A stretch of DNA of 64,000 nt from Pseudonocardia oroxyli. Its GTDB lineage: Bacteria; Actinomycetota; Actinomycetes; Mycobacteriales; Pseudonocardiaceae. The stretch lies in assembly GCF_900102195.1 (NCBI RefSeq), contig NZ_FNBE01000017.1, positions 107,275 through 171,274 on the forward strand. Reading direction: 5' to 3'. The position numbers and the translations under genes are program-made. The notes below the pieces were generated by a model. That model made no database searches, was not told the DNA's origin, and saw nothing but the letters and a program-made list of their open reading frames with translations. Of the stretch, positions 8,263 through 16,978 are shown piece after piece. Each line of letters begins with the position of its first letter. Position 1 is the first letter of the stretch.

Positions 8263-8925
8263 TCATGCCTCCTGCGGCGGCGCGGCGGCCGCGGCCGTGA
8301 CGTCCGAGACCGTGCCGGACACCGCCGCGACGTAGATGGTGTCCTCGTCCTGGACGGCCGTCTCGCGGGTCGGCAGCACACCGGTGCCGAACCGCACGAT
8401 GAACGCCACCCGGCAGCCCGCCGTCTCCTCGAGCTCCTTGATCGGGTGCCCGACCCAGCCCTCGTGCAGCGGCAGCGGGAGGATCGCGACGGTCCCGGCG
8501 GGCTCGCGCCAGGCCGTGGCGACGCCGTCGGGCAGCACCATCCGCATGAACCGGTCCGTGGTCCACGGGACGGTCGCGACGGTCGGGATGCCGAGCCGCT
8601 CGTAGACGGCGGCCCGCTTGGCGTCGTAGATCCGGGCGACGACCCGCTCCACGCCGAAGGTCTCGCGCGCGACCCGCGCCGAGAGGATGTTGGAGTTGTC
8701 CCCGGAGGAGACCGCGGCGAACGCGTCCGCCTTCTCGATGCCCGCCTCGATCAGCACCTCGCGGTGGAACCCGAAGCCGACGACCTGGCGCCCCCGGAAG
8801 TCGGTGCCCAGTCTGCGGAACGCCTGGACGTCCTGGTCGATCACGGCCACCTCGTGGCCGAGGCGCTCGAGCCCCGCGGAGAGGGACGCGCCGACCCGGC
8901 CGCATCCCATGATCACGACGTACAT
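8263..8925 (-). CDS. ceoB: TrkA-family potassium uptake regulatory protein (CeoB-like)
   Basis: 220-residue RCK protein: MYVVIMGCGRVGASLS (Rossmann GxGxxG), EVAVIDQD, DAFAAVSSGDNSNIL and VARIYDAKRAAVY in the nucleotide-binding half, then a TrkA-C domain (AILPLPLHEGWVGHPIKE) and a short Ala/Pro tail. Paired with ceoC as in mycobacteria. The ATG at 8925 leaves an 81-bp divergent promoter region shared with the APC permease gene, which suggests related control. The very long minus-strand reading upstream of this ATG is antisense to the permease gene and is not coding. Confidence 0.88.
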   Translation of the reverse strand: MYVVIMGCGRVGASLSAGLERLGHEVAVIDQDVQAFRRLGTDFRGRQVVGFGFHREVLIEAGIEKADAFAAVSSGDNSNILSARVARETFGVERVVARIYDAKRAAVYERLGIPTVATVPWTTDRFMRMVLPDGVATAWREPAGTVAILPLPLHEGWVGHPIKELEETAGCRVAFIVRFGTGVLPTRETAVQDEDTIYVAAVSGTVSDVTAAAAAPPQEA

Positions 8926-9006
8926 CGGGTGGGCCCTCCGGGGTCCTGGTCGCTGGTGCGGGCACGCTATCGCGTCCGTTGCACGGAGGGAGCATAGGCT
9001 GCGCGC

Positions 9007-11046
9007 GTGCCCAAGCTCGGGACCGCGCTCAAGCGGATCGTGGTCGGCCGACCCCAACGCAGCGACAAGCTGTCGAACACCCTCCTCCGCAAGCGGATCG
9101 CCCTGCCGGTGTTCGCCTCCGACGCCATGTCGTCGGTCGCCTACGCCCCGGAGGAGATCTTCCTGACGCTGTCCGTGGCGGGCCTGGCGTCCTACGCCCT
9201 GTCCCCGTGGATCGGCCTGGCGGTCGTGGTCGTGCTGCTCACCGTGGTGACCAGCTACCGCCAGAACGTGCACGCCTACCCGTCCGGGGGCGGGGACTAC
9301 GAGGTCGCCACCGTCAACCTCGGCAAGCGCGCCGGGCTGACCGTGGCGAGCGCCCTGCTGGTCGACTACACGCTGACGGTCGCGGTGTCGGTCAGCGCGG
9401 CGGCGGCGAACATCGGCGCCCTGATCCCGTTCGTGGGCGAGCACAAGGTGTGGTTCGCCGTGGTGGCGATCGCGGTGCTCAGCGCGATCAACCTGCGGGG
9501 GATCAGGGAGGCGGGCGTCGCCTTCGCGATCCCGGTCTACCTGTTCATGATCGGCGTCGCGACCATGATCATCTGGGGGCTCACCCGGATCCTGATCCTC
9601 GGTCAGGACGTCGAGACGGCCAGCACGAACCTGCACCTCGTCGCCGAGGGGGACACCTTCACGGGCCTGGCCCTGGTGCTGCTGGTCCTGCGCTCGTTCA
9701 CCCAGGGCGCCGCGGCGCTGACCGGCGTCGAGGCCATCTCGAACGGCGTCCCGGCCTTCCGCAAGCCCAAGTCCCGCAACGCCGCCACCACGCTGCTCCT
9801 GCTGGGCCTGATCTCGGTGAGCATGTTCATGGGCCTGATCGCGCTGGGCAGGCTCACCGGCGTCCAGATCGCCGAGGACCCGGCCCGCCAGTTCCCCGAC
9901 GCGCCGCCGGGCTACCAGCAGCAGACCATGGTCGCCCAGCTCGCGGACGCCGTGTTCTCCGGATTCCGGCCCGGCTTCTTCTTCGTCGTGATCATGACGG
10001 CGCTGATCCTGGTGCTGGCCGCGAACACGGCGTTCAACGGGTTCCCGGTCCTGGGCTCGATCCTCTCGCAGGACCGGTACCTGCCCCGCCAGCTGCACAC
10101 CCGCGGCGATCGGCTGGCCTTCTCCAACGGCATCCTGATCCTCGCGGCGTTCGCGATCGTGCTGGTCATCGGCTTCCAGGCCGAGGTCACCCGGCTGATC
10201 CCGCTCTACACGGTGGGCGTGTTCGTGTCGTTCACGCTCAGCCAGGCGGGCATGGTCCGGCACTGGAACCGCGAGCTCCTCGACGTCTCCGACCAGCGCG
10301 AACGACGCCGGATGCGCCGCTCGCAAGCCATCAACGGGTTCGGCGCGATCATGACCGGGCTCGTCCTGATCACCGTCCTGATCACGAAGTTCACCCTCGG
10401 CGCGTGGATCACGATCGTCGCGATGGCCGGCTTCTTCGTGCTCATGCTCGCCATCCAGCGGCACTACGACCGGGTCTCCGCCGAGCTGGTGGCGGACGAC
10501 GGGGACACCGTGCTGCCCAGCCGCAACCACGCCGTCGTGCTGGTGTCGACGCTGCACAAACCGACCCTGCGCGCGTTGTCCTACGCCCGCGCCACCCGGC
10601 CGGACGTCCTGGAGGCGCTGACCGTCAACGTCGACGACGCGGACACCAAGCGCCTCATGACGGACTGGCAGAAGCGCAAGATCCCGGTGCGGCTGAAGGT
10701 GGTCGAGTCCCCGTACCGCGAGATCACCCGGCCCGTGCTGGAGTACGTCCGGCGGATCCGGTCGGACAACCCGCGAGACGTCGTGACCGTCTACATCCCC
10801 GAGTACGTCGTGGGACACTGGTGGGAGCAGATCCTGCACAACCAGTCCGCGCTGCGCCTGAAGTCCCGGCTGCTGTTCCAGCCGGGCGTCATGGTGACGA
10901 GCGTGCCCTGGCAGCTGGACTCCTCGGCGTCGGCCAAGGCGCTGTCGCCGCACCAGGCTCCGGGGGCCTCCCGCCGCGGCTACCCGTCGCTGGAGCAGCT
11001 GCCCGGCGACCGCGCGAACCCGAAGACCCCGGAGAGACAGCAGTGA
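9007..11046 (+). CDS. APC-superfamily permease with cytosolic C-terminal domain
   Basis: 679 residues. After a basic N-terminus (KLSNTLLRKRIALPVFASDA) come about 12 membrane segments with the family signature MSSVAYAPEEIFLTLSVAG, GGGDYEVATVNLGKRAGL and SFTQGAAALTGVEAISNGVP. Residues about 500-640 form a soluble domain (AVVLVSTLHKPTLRALSYAR, VESPYREITRPVLEYV) resembling a universal-stress-type fold. It is the Rv2690c type (from memory), often labelled amino acid permease. Divergent pairing with ceoB/ceoC makes a potassium or K-coupled substrate possible (inference). The GTG at 9007 is 7 nt after a TAGGCT -10-like hexamer, so the mRNA may be leaderless. Its stop overlaps the start of the methyltransferase gene. 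Confidence 0.85.
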   Translation: MPKLGTALKRIVVGRPQRSDKLSNTLLRKRIALPVFASDAMSSVAYAPEEIFLTLSVAGLASYALSPWIGLAVVVVLLTVVTSYRQNVHAYPSGGGDYEVATVNLGKRAGLTVASALLVDYTLTVAVSVSAAAANIGALIPFVGEHKVWFAVVAIAVLSAINLRGIREAGVAFAIPVYLFMIGVATMIIWGLTRILILGQDVETASTNLHLVAEGDTFTGLALVLLVLRSFTQGAAALTGVEAISNGVPAFRKPKSRNAATTLLLLGLISVSMFMGLIALGRLTGVQIAEDPARQFPDAPPGYQQQTMVAQLADAVFSGFRPGFFFVVIMTALILVLAANTAFNGFPVLGSILSQDRYLPRQLHTRGDRLAFSNGILILAAFAIVLVIGFQAEVTRLIPLYTVGVFVSFTLSQAGMVRHWNRELLDVSDQRERRRMRRSQAINGFGAIMTGLVLITVLITKFTLGAWITIVAMAGFFVLMLAIQRHYDRVSAELVADDGDTVLPSRNHAVVLVSTLHKPTLRALSYARATRPDVLEALTVNVDDADTKRLMTDWQKRKIPVRLKVVESPYREITRPVLEYVRRIRSDNPRDVVTVYIPEYVVGHWWEQILHNQSALRLKSRLLFQPGVMVTSVPWQLDSSASAKALSPHQAPGASRRGYPSLEQLPGDRANPKTPERQQ

Positions 11047-12215
11047 CCCCCGCGACACCCGCGACCCCCGTGACGCTCGACTGGACCGACCGTGTGCTCG
11101 ACGTCGAGGTGGGGCCCGTCGCGCACGGCGGGCACTGCGTCGCCCGGCACGAGGGGCGGGTGCTGTTCGTGCGCCACAGCCTGCCCGGGGAGCGGGTGCG
11201 GGCGGTGGTCACCGACGACCAGGGCGGCTCGTTCGCCCTCGCCGACGCGATCTCGGTCCTTGAGCCCTCGCCGGACCGGGTGGCCGCCCCGTGCACCTGG
11301 GCCCGTGCGGGCGGGTGCGGCGGGTGCGACTTCCAGCACGTGGAGCCCGCCGCGCAGCGGGACCTCAAGACGACCGTGCTGCGCGAGCAGCTCTCCCGGC
11401 TCGGCGGCGTCGAGTCGGACGTCGTCGTCGAAGAGCTCCCCGGCGGCCCGCTCGGCTGGCGGCAGCGCCTGCGGCTGGCGGTGGACGACGCGGGCCGCGC
11501 GGGCCTGCGGGCCCACCACAGCCACGAGGTGGTCCCGGTCGCGGACTGCCTGCTCGCGCCGTCGGGCATGCTGCCGGACCTGCTGGAACAGCGCTGGCCC
11601 CCGAACGGGCACCTCGAGGTCGCGGTGGACGCGACGGGGGAGCGCCGGTTGGGCTCGGCGTCCGTCCAGCACGCGGCGGGCCGGGACTGGGAGCTGTCGC
11701 CGGGCGCGTTCTGGCAGGTCCACCCCGAGCTGGCGGACACCCTCGCGGACGTCGTGCGGGACTGGGCGGCGGCCCCGCGCGGCGGCGTGGCCTGGGACCT
11801 CTACGGCGGGGTCGGGCTGTTCGCGGCGGTGCTGGCCGCGCAGGTGGGGCCCCAGGGTTCGGTCACGGTCGTCGAGGCCTCCACGCAGGCGGTGGCCGAC
11901 GGCCGTCGGGCCCTCGCCGACCTGCGGCAGGTGGACTTCCGGGCGGGCCGCGTCGAACGCGTGATCGCGGGCCTGCCCGACCCGGCGGTCGTCGTGGCGG
12001 ACCCGCCGCGCAAGGGCCTGCAGAAGCGGATGGTCACCGAGATCACCGAGCGGGCTCCGGAGCGGGTGGTCTACGTGGCCTGCGACCCGGCCGCCCTGGG
12101 CCGCGACGTGCGGTTGTTCCGCGAGCGCGGCTACGGCCTGACCCGGATCCGCAGCTTCGACGCCTTCCCCATGACACACCACATGGAGTCGGTGGCGCTC
12201 TTCGAGACCCTGTGA
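11043..12215 (+). CDS. Class I SAM-dependent RNA methyltransferase (TrmA/RlmC/RlmD type)
   Basis: 390 residues. An N-terminal TRAM domain (DVEVGPVAHGGHCVARHEGR) is followed by an iron-sulfur-type cysteine cluster (CTWARAGGCGGCDFQH), the SAM-binding motif WDLYGGVGLFAAVLA and the catalytic region DPPRKGL and VYVACDPAALGRDV, where the cysteine is the nucleophile for uridine C5 methylation. The target (rRNA m5U or tRNA m5U54) cannot be decided from sequence; the four-cysteine motif favours the RlmC/RlmD (RumA/RumB) type. The GTG start overlaps the permease stop (GTGA) behind GGAGAGACA, so the pair is coupled. Its own stop lies in a 40-bp palindrome. Confidence 0.9.
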   Translation: MTPATPATPVTLDWTDRVLDVEVGPVAHGGHCVARHEGRVLFVRHSLPGERVRAVVTDDQGGSFALADAISVLEPSPDRVAAPCTWARAGGCGGCDFQHVEPAAQRDLKTTVLREQLSRLGGVESDVVVEELPGGPLGWRQRLRLAVDDAGRAGLRAHHSHEVVPVADCLLAPSGMLPDLLEQRWPPNGHLEVAVDATGERRLGSASVQHAAGRDWELSPGAFWQVHPELADTLADVVRDWAAAPRGGVAWDLYGGVGLFAAVLAAQVGPQGSVTVVEASTQAVADGRRALADLRQVDFRAGRVERVIAGLPDPAVVVADPPRKGLQKRMVTEITERAPERVVYVACDPAALGRDVRLFRERGYGLTRIRSFDAFPMTHHMESVALFETL

Positions 12216-12251
12216 GCGGCGATCGTCGCCATGGCGACGATCGCCGCTCAC
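12212..12251. repeat. Dispersed palindrome, GTGAGCGGCGAT type (copy 1)
   Basis: Perfect 18-bp inverted repeat (12212-12229 and 12234-12251) around CATG. The left arm contains the stop codon of the methyltransferase gene. A second member, differing by C/G in the arm and with loop CAGA, is at 30795-30836. Confidence 0.85.
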
Positions 12252-12271
12252 GAGGGATCTAGGGTGGGGCC

Positions 12272-13087
12272 GTGGCCATCGCCGATCATGTGCAGGAGTG
12301 GGAGCCGAGGCCGGTCGAGGTCACCGAGACGATCTCCGCGACCCCCTCGACCGCCTTCGCGGGACTGCTCGACCAGACCCCGCCGGTCACCGAGCTGCCC
12401 CCGTTGTGGACGGTGTTCCACTTCCTGGAGCTCACGCCGACCGCCGAGCTGGGGGAGGACGGGCACCCCCGCGAGGGGCACTTCCTGCCGCCGATCCCGC
12501 ACCGGCGCCGGATGTTCGCGGGCGGGCGGCTGACCCTCCACGCGCCGATCCGGTTCGGCGACACGATCACCCGGCGCAGCGCGCTGACCTCGATCACCCC
12601 GAAGTCGGGGCGCTCCGGCGACATGCTGTTCGTGACCCTGCGGCACGAGTACGTGCGCGACGGCGCCGTGGTGCAGACCGAGGAGCAGGACGTCGTCTAC
12701 CGGCAGCAGGAGCCGGGAGCCCCGCGCGCCGCGGCCCCGACGGTCCCGGAACCCGGCCCCGCGCCGGCGGAACCGCACGTGGCGCTGACCCCGGACGAGG
12801 TGCTGCTCTTCCGCTTCAGCGCGCTGACCTACAACGCCCACCGCATCCACCACGACCTGCCCTACGCCACCGCGGTCGAGCGGTACCCCGGCCTGGTGGT
12901 GCACGGCCCGCTCCTGGCCCTGCTGGTGCTCGAGGTCCCGCGCCGCGCCGGGCGGTGCGTCGCCGCCGTGGACTACCGGCTGCGCCGCCCCGCCTTCGCC
13001 CACAGCCCGCTCGTCGGGACCGCGACGGCCGCGGGTGTGCGGGGTGCGGAGCCGAGCGTGACGGCGTCGCTCACACTGGCGCCGTGA
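12272..13087 (+). CDS. FAS1-like/HTD2-type hot-dog acyl dehydratase
   Basis: 271 residues forming a double hot-dog protein of the 3-hydroxyacyl-thioester dehydratase type 2/mesaconyl-C4-CoA hydratase group. The N-terminal half (about 1-145) has HFLPPIPHRRRMFAGGRL. The C-terminal half carries the hydratase-2-like catalytic motif FRFSALTYNAHRIHHDLPYA, with the Asn/His-His-Asp pattern, and then YPGLVVHGPL. It probably hydrates or dehydrates an acyl-CoA; the substrate cannot be named. The GTG at 12272 is 20 bp past the palindrome. No partner enzyme of a pathway is adjacent. Confidence 0.82.
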   Translation: MAIADHVQEWEPRPVEVTETISATPSTAFAGLLDQTPPVTELPPLWTVFHFLELTPTAELGEDGHPREGHFLPPIPHRRRMFAGGRLTLHAPIRFGDTITRRSALTSITPKSGRSGDMLFVTLRHEYVRDGAVVQTEEQDVVYRQQEPGAPRAAAPTVPEPGPAPAEPHVALTPDEVLLFRFSALTYNAHRIHHDLPYATAVERYPGLVVHGPLLALLVLEVPRRAGRCVAAVDYRLRRPAFAHSPLVGTATAAGVRGAEPSVTASLTLAP

Positions 13088-13095
13088 CGCTGACG

Positions 13096-13288
13096 CTTGG
13101 GACGCCCAAGTGTCGCTGAGCGGTGCTTGGGACGCCCAAGCATCAGGCACGGGCAGGCGCGCGGCGACGCTTGGGACGCCCAAGCGTCGCTGAGTGACGC
13201 TTGGGGCGCCCAAGTGGCGGTGTGCCTGGGGCGGCTGGTGACGCTTGGGGCGCCCAAGCACCGCTCAGTGACGCTTGGGCGTCCCAAG
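13096..13288. repeat. Palindrome array with alternating 30/44-bp spacing (array 1)
   Basis: Six 15-bp palindromes of the form CTTGGG-N3-CCCAAG start at 13096, 13126, 13170, 13200, 13244 and 13274, giving steps of 30, 44, 30, 44 and 30. Short gaps (15 nt) share a CGCTGAGTGACG-like sequence and long gaps (29 nt) end in GACG, so arms often extend to 10 bp (GACGCTTGGG). Degenerate half-sites (CCGAGCGTC) continue to about 13360. The array fills the 319-bp gap between the convergent dehydratase and amine oxidase genes, where I see no gene. Confidence 0.9.
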
Positions 13289-13406
13289 CGTCAGCGGTGC
13301 CCGAGCGTCCCGAGCGTCCCGAGCGTCAGCGGCATCCCAAGCGTCAGCGGTGCCCACGCGTCAGCTGGCGCCCACGCCGCCGCGCACACCCCACCGCCCG
13401 CACTCG

Positions 13407-15326
13407 TCAGTGGCAGGCCTCCGGCGCGCTCGGTGGGTAGTCCAGTGCCGGGTTGCCGTCGAAGAACCCGCTGGGCTTGAGCATGAACCCCACCGTGCTC
13501 ACCGGCATCACCGGCCAGTCCTCCGGGCGCACGATGTGGTGCGCGCCCATCGAGTACCAGAGCACCAGGTCGGTGTCCTCCAGCGGCCGGTCGGCCGCGA
13601 CGTAGGCGGGCAGCCCGTCCCCGCCGGGGTTCTGCAGCGGGTAGTCGCCCGCCGCGAACCGCTGCGAGCGGTCCTGCGCGGTCACCCACACCTGGTGCCG
13701 GGTGAACCCGGCTCGCGGGGCGAACAGCGCCGTCGTCGGGTAGATCGGCGGCGCGGACGTCCCCGGCATCAGCACGTACCCGGTGGGGGTGCCGAGCGCG
13801 GAGTGCACCGACGGGTTCTCGATCCGCCAGTGCCGTGCCACCGACGCGTCGGTGTCCCGGGCCCCCACCGCCTCCGAGACGACCGGGGTCCGCCGCACCT
13901 CCCACGCGTTGCCGTGGGGGTTGTCCGGGCCCGGGGGAGAGGGCACCGAGTCCAGCTCGACGACCGTGTTCCCCGGCCCGTCGACCGCCATCTCCATGCG
14001 CACGCAGAAGAAGTGCTGGTGGTGGGGGCCGTACAGGCCGGGCGCGACGAGCGTGCCGTGGGCGGGCGTGACCCCGGGGGCGACGGCGCCCGTCGAGATC
14101 ACGCCGGTCATCTTGACCTCGTACTCGATCGTCCCGTCGGTGTAGAGGTACCAGAAGTAGCCGTACTCGTAGTTCCCCACGGTGACGATCGTCGACAGGA
14201 CGAGCCGACGCCGGCGCCGCACCTCCACGCGGCCGGTGCGGAAGTCGGTGTGCTTCCACCCGATCCCCACGTCCTCCTCGTGCATGCAGACCGCGTTCGG
14301 GATGACGACGGCGGCCCCGTCCTGGTCGTTGACCACGCCGTCGAAGTACTGGATGTGCCCCACGCAGTCGCAGCCGAGCTGCAGCGGGTTGGCCAGCCAG
14401 CCGACGCCGTACTCGCCCTGGTCGAAGACGTTCTTGATCCGGTGTGTGGGGGCCGGGTCGCCGTAGGGGACGTACATCTCGGCGAGCCCGGCGCGGTGCA
14501 CGATCGGCCGCCCGGCGTAGGCGATCTGGTGCAGCACCAGGCCCTCACGCGGGGTGAACCCGATCCGCAGCGTCCACTTCTGCCAGCCGACGGCGTGCCC
14601 GTCGACGGTGAACGACGGCCCGTCCGGCTGCACGACGTCCCAGGCCTTGACCTCGCGCACCGACTCGACCCGGGGCACGTTGTCCGGCGCGTGGATCCAC
14701 TCGGCCTCGTAGTTCCCCGGCTGCGGGGGGAACGGCACGATCCCGTGGTCGGCCACGTCGACGACCTCGCCCGCGTCGAGGTCCACGGTCACGATCAGGC
14801 CCTCGACGGGCCGGGCGTACCCGTGCTCGCCGGGCGCGGCGCGCACCCAGGTGAGCGGCCGCACGATCCGGCGCAGGGCCGGGTCGTCCTCCGGGCCCGT
14901 CCAGCTCGACGCCCACGGGTCGATCATGGCGAGCGAGAAGTCGGTGACCCCGCGCGCCCGCATGGCCTCCTGCCAGCGCGGATCGGCCCGCACGATGTCC
15001 TCCGTGGAGGTGAACTCCTCGGCGGTGATCGGCGGCTGCACCCCGGGCCGGTCCCGCCAGGAGACCAGCTCGCGGCGGGTCAGCGAGACGACCGCCTCCG
15101 AGGTCGTCCGGGTGCCGCGGTCGTAGAGGACGATCTCGGCGCAGCGGTCCACCGGGTCGCCCGGGGCCCAGGCGAGCAGCGCGGCCTTCGAGGGCTCGTG
15201 CAGCGAGACGAACACGAACCGGGCGGTCGGGGTGAGGCCGCGCAGCTCGGTCAGCAGCGCCGAGGCCGCGGCGACCTCGTCGGCGGTGAGCGGTTCGAGG
15301 GGGTGGGTCTGCAGGACGGCGGTCAT
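13407..15326 (-). CDS. Copper-containing primary-amine oxidase
   Basis: Oxidatively deaminates primary amines to aldehydes with release of ammonia and hydrogen peroxide, using copper and a self-made topaquinone. The 639-residue length fits bacterial enzymes. The topaquinone consensus N-Y-E-Y is present (VGNYEYGYFWY, precursor Tyr near residue 385), along with the conserved DQDGAAVVIPNAVCMHEEDVG block and copper-ligand histidines in YGPHHQHFFCVRMEM and in TRHQVWVT. Domain order is D2-D3-catalytic as in Arthrobacter enzymes, without a signal peptide, so probably cytosolic. Its ATG overlaps the stop of the upstream permease gene, and the two form an uptake-and-oxidation operon for an amine or amine-yielding compound (inference). 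Confidence 0.93.
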   Translation of the reverse strand: MTAVLQTHPLEPLTADEVAAASALLTELRGLTPTARFVFVSLHEPSKAALLAWAPGDPVDRCAEIVLYDRGTRTTSEAVVSLTRRELVSWRDRPGVQPPITAEEFTSTEDIVRADPRWQEAMRARGVTDFSLAMIDPWASSWTGPEDDPALRRIVRPLTWVRAAPGEHGYARPVEGLIVTVDLDAGEVVDVADHGIVPFPPQPGNYEAEWIHAPDNVPRVESVREVKAWDVVQPDGPSFTVDGHAVGWQKWTLRIGFTPREGLVLHQIAYAGRPIVHRAGLAEMYVPYGDPAPTHRIKNVFDQGEYGVGWLANPLQLGCDCVGHIQYFDGVVNDQDGAAVVIPNAVCMHEEDVGIGWKHTDFRTGRVEVRRRRRLVLSTIVTVGNYEYGYFWYLYTDGTIEYEVKMTGVISTGAVAPGVTPAHGTLVAPGLYGPHHQHFFCVRMEMAVDGPGNTVVELDSVPSPPGPDNPHGNAWEVRRTPVVSEAVGARDTDASVARHWRIENPSVHSALGTPTGYVLMPGTSAPPIYPTTALFAPRAGFTRHQVWVTAQDRSQRFAAGDYPLQNPGGDGLPAYVAADRPLEDTDLVLWYSMGAHHIVRPEDWPVMPVSTVGFMLKPSGFFDGNPALDYPPSAPEACH

Positions 15327-16834
15327 GACTCCTCCAGCTCCAGGGTGAAATGTCCGAGTCCTGCGTACACCGCGGGTCGTTTCGCGCGGAAGTACCAGGC
15401 GGTCACCATCCCGAGAACGAAGACGACGAGGACCACCCACGGGATCGCCGTGACGAACGGGGCGTCCTCGGCCGCGGCGAGGGTGTCCCGGTTGGCGATC
15501 AGCAGGTAGCAGGCGCCCACCATGGCCAGCCCGCCGATCACCGGCGCGACGAGCGTCCCGAACCAGTGGAAGCCGTCTCGGGCCTTGACCAGGAAGAACC
15601 GGATGATCGCCACGCACACCAGGCCCTGCACCGCGAGGATCCCGAGGACCCCGAGCAGCGGTGACCACGTGCCGAGCTTGAGCAGCGCGCCCTCGGTGGA
15701 GGGGTCGGCGAGGACGAAGGCGAGCCCGTAGAGGAACACGAAGGCGGTCACCGTCATGGCCGCGATCCCGGGCGAGTGGTGGCGCGAGGTGTCGGCCAGC
15801 CTGCGCGGCAGCACGCCCTCGCGGCCGAGCGCGAACAGGTAGCGGGCACCGGTGTTGAAGAAGGCCATCGCGCAGGCGAACGAGCTGGTCACGGCCAACA
15901 GCTCCAGCACGGCGGTGAGCCAGCCGCCCACGAACCGGTCGGCGAGGGGGTAGAAGGCCGAGGCGTAGGTGCCCGCGAACTGGTCCGACACGGCCTGGAC
16001 CGAGCCGGTCAGGCCCCAGCCGGACACGAAGGCGTAGGACACGACCATGTAGAACACGCCGAGCCCGATCACCGACGTGTAGGTGGCGACCGTGGCGATC
16101 CGGCGCGGGTCGCGGGACTCCTCGGCGTAGTTCGGGGCCATCTCGAACCCCACCCAGGACCAGAACGCGGCGAACAGCGCGACGCCGGCCGCGGCGCCGC
16201 CGAACACCTGGATCGCACCCGGGTTGTCGAAGATCGCGACGGGGTTGAAGGGCTGCGCCGACAGCCCCTCCGCCCCGCCCTGCCCGAGCACCGCGACGCT
16301 CAGCACCACCAGCGCGAGCACCTCGGCGATCAGCATCACCCCGAGCACCTTGGCGGTGAGCTCGATGTGGAACCACGCGAGCAACGCCATCACCGCCAGC
16401 GCCACGACCATGTAGACCCAGGCGGGCAGCACCGCCCCCGTCCACGTCTCGACGGTGGTCGCGGCGAAGTAGCCGAGCACGCCGATCACGGCCGCGGTGA
16501 AGATCATGTAGCAGAGCGCGATGAGCACCCCGGCGCCCGTGCCGACGATCCGGCCGAGCCCGCGGCTGACGAAGGTGTAGAAGCCGCCCGCGCTCGTCAC
16601 CCGGCGGCTCATCGCGATGTAGCCGACCGAGAAGATCGTGAGCGCGAGCGTGGCCAGCAGGAACGCCGCGGGCGCCGCCCAGCCGCCGCCGTCGACCGCC
16701 ACCGGGACGTTGAACAGCATGGCGGTCAGCGGTGCGGCACCGGTGACGATGCAGAACAGCACGGACGGCAGCCCGAGGGCGCCGCCCGCGAGCCTGCCGC
16801 TCCGGGCGGGGGTTTCCAGGGTCAGGTCGGCCAT
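15323..16834 (-). CDS. APC-family amino acid/amine permease
   Basis: 503-residue inner-membrane transporter with about 12 membrane segments. Family signatures are GALGLPSVLFCIVTGAAPLT, SAGGFYTFVSRGLGRIVGTG, FWSWVGFEMAPNYAEESRDP and FNTGARYLFALGREGVLP. Because its stop is overlapped by the ATG of the copper amine oxidase gene, the likely cargo is an amine or amino acid that feeds that enzyme (inference). Control may act at the TGCA-rich site 16893-16915, about 60 bp upstream of the ATG. Start chosen at the first ATG that keeps the usual N-terminal length. Confidence 0.9.
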   Translation of the reverse strand: MADLTLETPARSGRLAGGALGLPSVLFCIVTGAAPLTAMLFNVPVAVDGGGWAAPAAFLLATLALTIFSVGYIAMSRRVTSAGGFYTFVSRGLGRIVGTGAGVLIALCYMIFTAAVIGVLGYFAATTVETWTGAVLPAWVYMVVALAVMALLAWFHIELTAKVLGVMLIAEVLALVVLSVAVLGQGGAEGLSAQPFNPVAIFDNPGAIQVFGGAAAGVALFAAFWSWVGFEMAPNYAEESRDPRRIATVATYTSVIGLGVFYMVVSYAFVSGWGLTGSVQAVSDQFAGTYASAFYPLADRFVGGWLTAVLELLAVTSSFACAMAFFNTGARYLFALGREGVLPRRLADTSRHHSPGIAAMTVTAFVFLYGLAFVLADPSTEGALLKLGTWSPLLGVLGILAVQGLVCVAIIRFFLVKARDGFHWFGTLVAPVIGGLAMVGACYLLIANRDTLAAAEDAPFVTAIPWVVLVVFVLGMVTAWYFRAKRPAVYAGLGHFTLELEES

Positions 16835-16892
16835 GACGACTCCACGGGGTCGGGCTTCCCAGCGTGCGAGGCCCGTGTGACGGCCGTGAGCG

Positions 16893-16915
16893 TTGCATGT
16901 TGCATCTATTGCACA
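16893..16915. promoter_or_regulatory. Candidate operator, triple TGCA site
   Basis: AT-rich island in very GC-rich DNA reading TTGCATG-TTGCATCTA-TTGCACA, with three TGCA cores in the shared gap between the permease operon and tex. Core spacing (7 and 9 bp) differs from the strict 10 bp of the argC operator, so it is unlikely to be an ArgR site; a GntR/FadR-type repressor is an alternative. No regulator gene is adjacent. Confidence 0.4.
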
Positions 16916-16978
16916 GCGCACCGGATTTCGGGGCCCCCGGGCGTTCCGCCGCGGGGAGGCTCCGGGGAGGATGGGGTG

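Noticed and set aside
8926..11058. Minus-strand extension upstream of ceoB giving a 931-residue reading
   Set aside because: It lies antisense to the APC permease gene and lacks any family similarity; CeoB has a normal start at 8925.
13096..13288. CTTGGG array as a CRISPR
   Set aside because: Repeats are only 15 bp and palindromic, the gaps alternate 15 and 29 nt and are similar to one another rather than unique, and no cas gene is present.
16893..16915. An ArgR box upstream of the permease operon
   Set aside because: TGCA cores are spaced 7 and 9 bp, not 10 bp as in TGCA-N6-TGCA at argC.
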